Source: Streptomyces avidinii
Lineage (GTDB): Bacteria; Actinomycetota; Actinomycetes; Streptomycetales; Streptomycetaceae
DNA length: 64,000 nucleotides
Assembly (NCBI RefSeq): GCF_014650695.1
Contig: NZ_BMVL01000010.1
Location: 1-64,000, forward strand
Direction: 5' to 3'
Under the pieces are notes generated by a model, which was not told the DNA's origin, searched no databases, and was given only the letters and a program-made list of their open reading frames with translations. Positions 59,214-64,000 of this stretch are shown piece after piece. The position numbers were made by a program, and so were the translations under genes. Position 1 is the stretch's first letter. The number at the start of each line of letters is the position of its first letter.

Positions 59214-60326
59214 TCAGGGGGCCAGGCCGGTTTTGGCGCCTGCGCCGCAGAGGGGGAGGACTGCCGTGCGGCCCTGGAGGGGGTCGCCGGGGGCCGAGGG
59301 GCCCACCGCGGCCCAGCAGGCGGCCGCCGTCGGCTCGACGAAGAGGCCGCGGCCGGCCAGGTCCCGCTGGGCCTCGCGCAGCAGGGAGTCGGGGACGGTC
59401 AGGAAGGTGCCGCCGGACTTGCGGACCGCGGCCAGGATCTGGCGGGCGCGGGGCGGTGCCGGGATGGCGATGCCCTCGGCCAGGGTCGGCCGTTGCTCCA
59501 CCGGATCGGCGTCCTCCGCGCCCGCCGCGAACGCCTGGGCCAGCGGGGCCACGGCCTCCGCCTGGACCGCGATCAGGGCCGGCGGCCTGACCCCGCGCCG
59601 GGCCAGCTCCTCCACGGCCAGCGCCGCCCCGAGCAGCAGGGTGCCGTTGCCGACGGGGACCACCAGCGCCTCCGGGAGCCGGCCGCCCAGCTCCTCCCAC
59701 ACCTCGTACACGTACGTCTTGGTCCCGTGCAGGAAGTACGGGTTGAACACGTGGCTCGCATAGAAGACCCCGGGCGCGTCCGCCGTCGTACGGGCGGCCT
59801 GCGCCGCGGCCTCGCGACCGCCAAGGACCACGCGGACCGCCGCCCCGTGTGCCCGCATCTGTGCCGTTTTCTTCTCCGACGTGCCCTCGGGCACGAAGAC
59901 TTCGCACTCCAGCCCGGCCCGTGCGCAGTACGCGGCCACCGACGTCCCGGCGTTGCCGCTGCTGTCCGCGACGACCCGCGCCGGGGCGAGTCGCCGGGCG
60001 AGTTCCACGAGCATCACGGCACCGCGGTCCTTGAAGGACAGGGTGGGCATCAGGAAGTCGAGCTTGGCGTGAATCCGCTCCGCCAGCGGGACCAGCGGAG
60101 TGTGTCCCTCCGCCAGCGAGACGCCGAACGCCCCCGACAGGGGCAGCACGGACCCGTACCGCCACAGCGAATTCGGTCCCCCGGCGGGGTCCAGCACCGC
60201 GGCCGGGTCCGGCGTGAAATCGAGGTCCCAGGGCCCGCCGCAGACGGGGCACCCCCAGGGAGCAGTCCGGACGTCCGCGCGTGTACCGTCCTCTGAGCAG
60301 ACGTAACCGGGGGGTGCGTGCGTCAT
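59214..60326 (-). CDS. Threonine-synthase-like PLP-dependent enzyme
   Basis: 370 residues. N-terminal Cys pair (YVCSEDG, CPVCGGPW) resembling a small zinc ribbon, then a fold-type II PLP domain with lysine in PTLSFKDRGAV, VADSSGNAGTSVAAYCA, VPEGTSEKKTAQM and the phosphate loop VPVGNGTLLLG. Probably threonine synthase or a dehydratase-like relative; the exact reaction is not settled by sequence. Confidence 0.85.
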   Translation of the reverse strand: MTHAPPGYVCSEDGTRADVRTAPWGCPVCGGPWDLDFTPDPAAVLDPAGGPNSLWRYGSVLPLSGAFGVSLAEGHTPLVPLAERIHAKLDFLMPTLSFKDRGAVMLVELARRLAPARVVADSSGNAGTSVAAYCARAGLECEVFVPEGTSEKKTAQMRAHGAAVRVVLGGREAAAQAARTTADAPGVFYASHVFNPYFLHGTKTYVYEVWEELGGRLPEALVVPVGNGTLLLGAALAVEELARRGVRPPALIAVQAEAVAPLAQAFAAGAEDADPVEQRPTLAEGIAIPAPPRARQILAAVRKSGGTFLTVPDSLLREAQRDLAGRGLFVEPTAAACWAAVGPSAPGDPLQGRTAVLPLCGAGAKTGLAP

Positions 60327-60522
60327 GTGTGGAGCACCTTCGCTCGATCATGGCCGGTGTATGGCACGGATGTTACGCGTCCGTTCTTCCCTTCTGGACG
60401 CTCCGGGCGTGGGTCAACCGTTCGGAGTCGGCAGCCCGTTGGGCCGTCCGGGTTGTCATGGCCACGCTTTCGCGGCGCCGCCGCACCCCTCGCATTGCAC
60501 CACTTAGGAGGAGGACCGTCAC

Positions 60523-62094
60523 ATGCCCGTGATGCGTCACACACGCCGGAGATTCGCCGGCATCAGCGCGACCGCGGTCGTGGCCCTCGCGCTCGGATCG
60601 GCTTCCGCGCTTCCCGCGTCGGCGGTCGGCGTCGGTGCACCGGGCGTCATCCAGAACGCCGGAGCCCCGGGGTCCATACCCGGCAGCTACATCGTGACCC
60701 TGAAGGACTCCGCGGCCCGCTCCACCGCCCCGAGCGGAAAGGCCGTCGCGAAGCGCTACGGCGCGAAGATAGACAAGACCTACAGCGCAGCCCTCAACGG
60801 CTACGCGGTCAAGGTCTCCGAGGCGCAGGCCAAGAAGCTCGCCGCGGACCCGGCGGTCAAGTCGGTCGTGCAGAACCGCACCTTCACCGTCAGCACCACC
60901 CAGCCGTACCCGCCGTCCTGGGGCCTGGACCGTGTCGACCAGGGCGCGCTGCCGCTGAACCAGAGCTACACCTACCCGGACAAGGCCGGTGAGGGCGTCA
61001 CCGCCTACATCATCGACACCGGTGTCCGCATCACCCACCAGGACTTCGGCGGCCGTGCCTCCAACGGCTACGACGCCATCGACAACGACTACACCGCCCA
61101 GGACGGCCACGGCCACGGCACGCACGTGGCCGGTACGGTCGCGGGCGGCTCGTACGGCGTGGCCAAGAAGGCGAAGATCGTCGGTGTCCGCGTCCTCGAC
61201 AACAGCGGCCACGGCACCACGGCCCAGGTCGTCGCGGGCATCGACTGGGTGACGCGCAACGCCGTCAAGCCGGCCGTGGCCAACATGTCGCTCGGCGGCG
61301 GCGCGGACTCCGCGCTCGACGCGGCGGTGCGCAACTCCATCGCCTCCGGCATCACCTACGCCGTGGCCGCGGGCAACGAGTCCACCGACGCCTCCAAGAA
61401 GTCCCCGGCGCGTGTCACCGAGGCCATCACGGTCGGCGCCACGACCAGCACCGACGCCCGGGCGGGCTACTCCAACTACGGCTCCGTCCTGGACATCTTC
61501 GCGCCGGGCTCCGCCATCACCTCCGCGTGGGGCACCGGCGACACCGCGACCAACACGATCAACGGCACCTCGATGGCCACGCCGCACGTCGCGGGCGCGG
61601 CCGCCGTGTACCTCTCGCAGAACCCGGCGAGCACCCCGACCCAGGTGGCCACGGCCCTGGTGGGCTCTTCCACCCCGAACGTGGTGAGCGGCGGCGGTAC
61701 GGGTTCCCCCAACCGCCTGCTCCACGTCGTCACCCAGGGCCCCGTGCCGCCGGGCAAGCGCTTCGAGAACACCGCCGACCAGGCGGTGGGCGACAACGCG
61801 ACCGCCGAGTCGTCGATCACCGTCAGCGGTGTCGTCGGCAACGCCCCGTCGGCGCTGCAGGTCCCGATCGACATCAAGCACACGTACATCGGTGACCTCA
61901 AGGTGGACCTGGTCGCGCCCGACGGCAGCGTCTACACGCTGCACAACCGTGCCAACGGCGGCGACGACAACATCATCAGGACCTTCACCGTGAACGCCTC
62001 CGCGGAGACGGCCAACGGCATCTGGAAGCTGCGCGTGAACGACAACTCGGTGGGCGACACCGGGAAGATCGACTCCTGGGCGCTCCAGTTCTGA
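60523..62094 (+). CDS. Secreted subtilisin-like protease with I9 propeptide and P domain
   Basis: 523 residues; AGGAGG upstream. Signal peptide (about 1-34), I9 inhibitor propeptide (about 54-125, SYIVTLKDSAA...SVVQNRTF), S8 catalytic domain with Asp in AYIIDTGVR, His in GHGTHVAGTVAGG and Ser in NGTSMATPHVAG, then a C-terminal proprotein-convertase P domain (TYIGDLKVDLVAPDGSVYTL). Similar to known Streptomyces extracellular proteases. Terminator follows. Confidence 0.95.
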   Translation: MPVMRHTRRRFAGISATAVVALALGSASALPASAVGVGAPGVIQNAGAPGSIPGSYIVTLKDSAARSTAPSGKAVAKRYGAKIDKTYSAALNGYAVKVSEAQAKKLAADPAVKSVVQNRTFTVSTTQPYPPSWGLDRVDQGALPLNQSYTYPDKAGEGVTAYIIDTGVRITHQDFGGRASNGYDAIDNDYTAQDGHGHGTHVAGTVAGGSYGVAKKAKIVGVRVLDNSGHGTTAQVVAGIDWVTRNAVKPAVANMSLGGGADSALDAAVRNSIASGITYAVAAGNESTDASKKSPARVTEAITVGATTSTDARAGYSNYGSVLDIFAPGSAITSAWGTGDTATNTINGTSMATPHVAGAAAVYLSQNPASTPTQVATALVGSSTPNVVSGGGTGSPNRLLHVVTQGPVPPGKRFENTADQAVGDNATAESSITVSGVVGNAPSALQVPIDIKHTYIGDLKVDLVAPDGSVYTLHNRANGGDDNIIRTFTVNASAETANGIWKLRVNDNSVGDTGKIDSWALQF

Positions 62095-62127
62095 GCCGAC
62101 GGGTTCCGCACTGACGGACTTGGGCAA

Positions 62128-62163
62128 CAGCGGGGGTGACCGACCAGTCGGTCACCCCCGCTG
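62128..62163 (+). terminator. Terminator of the subtilase gene
   Basis: 16-bp perfect inverted repeat (62128-62143 with 62148-62163) around CCAG. It contains an in-frame GTG at 62136 that should not be taken as the next gene's start. Confidence 0.8.
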
Positions 62164-62237
62164 CGTACTATTTCGCGCATTCGTTCGCGCCCCGCGGGGC
62201 GCGCCCCGCGATGCCCCCTGCGATGGAGTCCACGCCC

Positions 62238-63407
62238 GTGAGCACCCCGCCGACCCCTCCTCCCGGACCGGGCCACTCCTGGCCCCCGCCGCCCCCGCAG
62301 CAGGGCTGGGGCACGCCGCCCGGCTACGGACAGCATCCGCCGGCGCTCAACGGCTTCGCGCTCGCCTCGCTCCTCTCCGGCCTGCTCTGCTTCCCGCCGC
62401 TCGGCATAGCCTTCGGCATCGCGGCCCTGGTGCAGATCGCGAAGAAGGGGGACCGGGGCAAGGTCATGGCGATCACCGGCCTGGTGGTCTCGGTGCTGAT
62501 GACCGGCGTCCTGGCCCTCACCGCGGAGCGGGTGCTCGCGGCCGTCGACGACCGGGTCGACCCACTGAGCGAGTACGCCGACGTCGAGGGCGACCTCACG
62601 GACCTGAGCGACCTGAGGGTGGGCGACTGCTTCAACGTCCCCGGCGGGGACCTGATCGACGAGCGGCCCGTGACGTACCGGATCGACTGCGCGCAGGTGC
62701 ACCACGGTGAGGTCACCGCGTCGAAGGTCCTGGAGACGGCGGACGGACCCGAGTCGGGCGGGTCCGACCGGGACTCCGAGGACGCGTGCTGGAAGGCCCA
62801 GGACGAGTACGCGATGGACACGTGGGCGCTGCCCGAGTACGCGGAGATGTTCTACTACGCGCCCTCGCGCCAGTCCTGGCGCCAGGGGGACCGGGCGCTG
62901 CTCTGCGTGATCGGTACGGCCGACGAGGAGTGGCGGGGCAGCCTGCGCCGCGACGCCGGGATGCTGAAGCCCGAGCAGTCGGCCTTCCTGAGGGCCGCCA
63001 ACGCGGTCGAGTTCGTCATGAGCCGGCCCCCCGAGGACGACGTGGAGGACGCGCTGCCCCAGTACCAGGAGTGGGCGCGGGCGGTGAACGCGGCGCTGGG
63101 CACCGAGGCGAAGCTGCTGCAGGGGGACGTGACGCGGGCGGGACTGGAGAAGGCGGCTCAGGCGCAGCTCAAGGAGATCGAGGCGGCGCGCGTCCAGTGG
63201 CAGCGGGCCGCGCAGGCGAAGACGGCGCAGGAGTTCGACCGGCAGTGGGACCGGGCGCTCGCCGCGATGTCGGTGGAGACGGAGAAGGAACTGCGCGGCG
63301 CGTACGGGCTTTCGACGGTGATCCCGCAGTGGTTGCAGGACAGCCAGGGCGACCTGGAGGAGCGGGACGACGGATCCCTCGACGGCCCCTCGTCCGGGGC
63401 GGCGTGA
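62238..63407 (+). CDS. DUF4190 / septum-formation-type membrane protein
   Basis: About 389 residues from the GTG at 62238 (GGAG nine bases before); ATGs at 62211 and 62223 are alternatives. Pro-rich N-terminus, then a DUF4190 two-helix unit (GFALASLLSGLLCFPPLGIAF and a second helix), and an outer region with LRVGDCFNVPG and a septum-formation-like Cys pattern (RIDCAQVHHGEV, ACW, LLCVIG), ending in charged helices. Role unknown; a surface or cell-envelope role is inferred. Confidence 0.8.
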   Translation: MSTPPTPPPGPGHSWPPPPPQQGWGTPPGYGQHPPALNGFALASLLSGLLCFPPLGIAFGIAALVQIAKKGDRGKVMAITGLVVSVLMTGVLALTAERVLAAVDDRVDPLSEYADVEGDLTDLSDLRVGDCFNVPGGDLIDERPVTYRIDCAQVHHGEVTASKVLETADGPESGGSDRDSEDACWKAQDEYAMDTWALPEYAEMFYYAPSRQSWRQGDRALLCVIGTADEEWRGSLRRDAGMLKPEQSAFLRAANAVEFVMSRPPEDDVEDALPQYQEWARAVNAALGTEAKLLQGDVTRAGLEKAAQAQLKEIEAARVQWQRAAQAKTAQEFDRQWDRALAAMSVETEKELRGAYGLSTVIPQWLQDSQGDLEERDDGSLDGPSSGAA

Positions 63408-63544
63408 CGTCGCCCGCGTAACGCACGGTAACGGGTTTGAGTGACCTGGCTTCATCACTTCGAGTGAAACTCTGGCCCTTGCTTGCGGTCTTCAACCGTC
63501 GGTTGCCAGGGTGTAGCTGTCTGTCAACCTGATGGGAGTGGCCA

Positions 63545-64000
63545 GTGACTTTCGGTGAGCAGCCGGCCTATCTGCGCGTGGCCGGGGACCTACGACGGAA
63601 GATCGTCGACGGTTCTCTGCCCCCGCACGCCCGGCTCCCCTCTCAGGCCCGCATCCGTGAGGAGTACGGGGTCTCCGACACCGTGGCCCTGGAGGCGCGC
63701 AAGGTCCTCATGGCGGAGGGGCTGGTCGAGGGCCGGTCAGGATCCGGTACGTACGTACGGGAGCAGCCGGTCCCGCGGCGGGTCGCCCGCGCCGGGTACC
63801 GCACGGGCGGCGCCTCGACGCCGTTCCGGCAGGAGCAGGCCGACGCGGGCGCGCGCGGCACCTGGGAGTCGAGCAGCGAGCAGGCGGGCGCGCCGGCGGA
63901 GATCGCCAAGCGGCTCGGCATCGAGCCGGGCGAGCGGGTCATGCGCACGCGGTACGTCTTCCGCGACGCCGGGGAGGCCATGATGCTCTCGACCTCCTGG
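63545..64000 (+). CDS. GntR family regulator with UTRA domain (partial, runs off the window)
   Basis: 152 codons to the window end from the GTG at 63545 (GGGAG upstream). N-terminal GntR winged helix (PAYLRVAGDLRRKIVDGSLP, ARIREEYGVSDTVALEARKVL, GLVEGRSGSGTYV), then the start of a UTRA ligand domain (AKRLGIEPGERVMRTRYVF). HutC/YtrA-like subgroup common in Streptomyces; effector unknown. Confidence 0.9.
   Translation, partial: MTFGEQPAYLRVAGDLRRKIVDGSLPPHARLPSQARIREEYGVSDTVALEARKVLMAEGLVEGRSGSGTYVREQPVPRRVARAGYRTGGASTPFRQEQADAGARGTWESSSEQAGAPAEIAKRLGIEPGERVMRTRYVFRDAGEAMMLSTSW

Noticed and set aside
62136..62210. GTG at 62136 as the start of the DUF4190-type gene
   Set aside because: It lies inside the perfect terminator hairpin of the preceding gene; later starts have better signals.

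Overview
The window is chromosomal DNA from a high-GC actinomycete, almost certainly a Streptomyces: very GC-rich coding sequence, frequent GTG starts, a WhiB-like regulator, a SpoIIE/GAF/HATPase phosphatase, an AhpCD-OxyR locus, both fumarase classes, class II fructose-1,6-bisphosphatase, polyphosphate glucokinase and many secreted enzymes. Several genes appear to be leaderless, with a TANNNT -10 box six or seven bases before the start codon.

Layout. 1-111: tail of an IS transposase. 220-8.7 kb: AI-2E-type transporter, a tandem pair of small membrane proteins, ahpD-ahpC diverging from oxyR, then a coupled PadR/ABC-ATPase/FtsX-permease operon. 8.8-17.4 kb: RHH-SPFH pair, class A penicillin-binding protein, SpoIIE-type phosphatase, DUF402 protein, fumC. 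17.5-26.8 kb: secreted SGNH hydrolase with lectin domain, GDPD, small proteins, class I fumarase, DUF1707 protein, DinB-like protein, WhiB-like regulator, glpX, DUF4245 protein. 26.9-34.3 kb: nitroreductase-like enzyme, xseB-xseA, APC permease, ispH, ppgK, membrane protein, ychF.

34.2-51.1 kb is accessory. The last 17 bases of ychF before its stop (34242-34258) recur exactly at 47165-47181 and 50013-50029, which I read as att sites of stacked integrative elements in the 3' end of ychF. The large element (about 12.9 kb) is a defence island. On the + strand it has an AIPR-family protein with a nuclease-like N-terminus and a RAMA-like tail, a DUF262-HNH protein and a RadC/JAMM protein. On the - strand it has a Type I restriction system in which an AbiEi/AbiEii toxin-antitoxin pair sits between hsdR and hsdM-hsdS and is translationally chained to hsdMS. 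A dead tyrosine integrase lies by the right repeat and a broken transposase by the left one. The following 4 kb hold a YefM/RelE pair, a two-domain monooxygenase-like protein, a Uma2-type nuclease gene, a YefM/YoeB pair and a helicase remnant, together with 11-bp tandem repeats (GTGCTGGGATG or GTGCTGACTTG type) and a 37-bp direct repeat.

51.1-64 kb returns to ordinary Streptomyces content: PadR plus HAAS-type membrane protein, secreted SMP-30 protein diverging from a MarR regulator, two tandem secreted esterases and a coupled trypsin-like protease, an EamA transporter, a PEP-mutase/isocitrate-lyase-family enzyme, a threonine-synthase-like PLP enzyme, a secreted subtilase with P domain, a DUF4190/septum-formation-type membrane protein, and the start of a GntR regulator running off the window.
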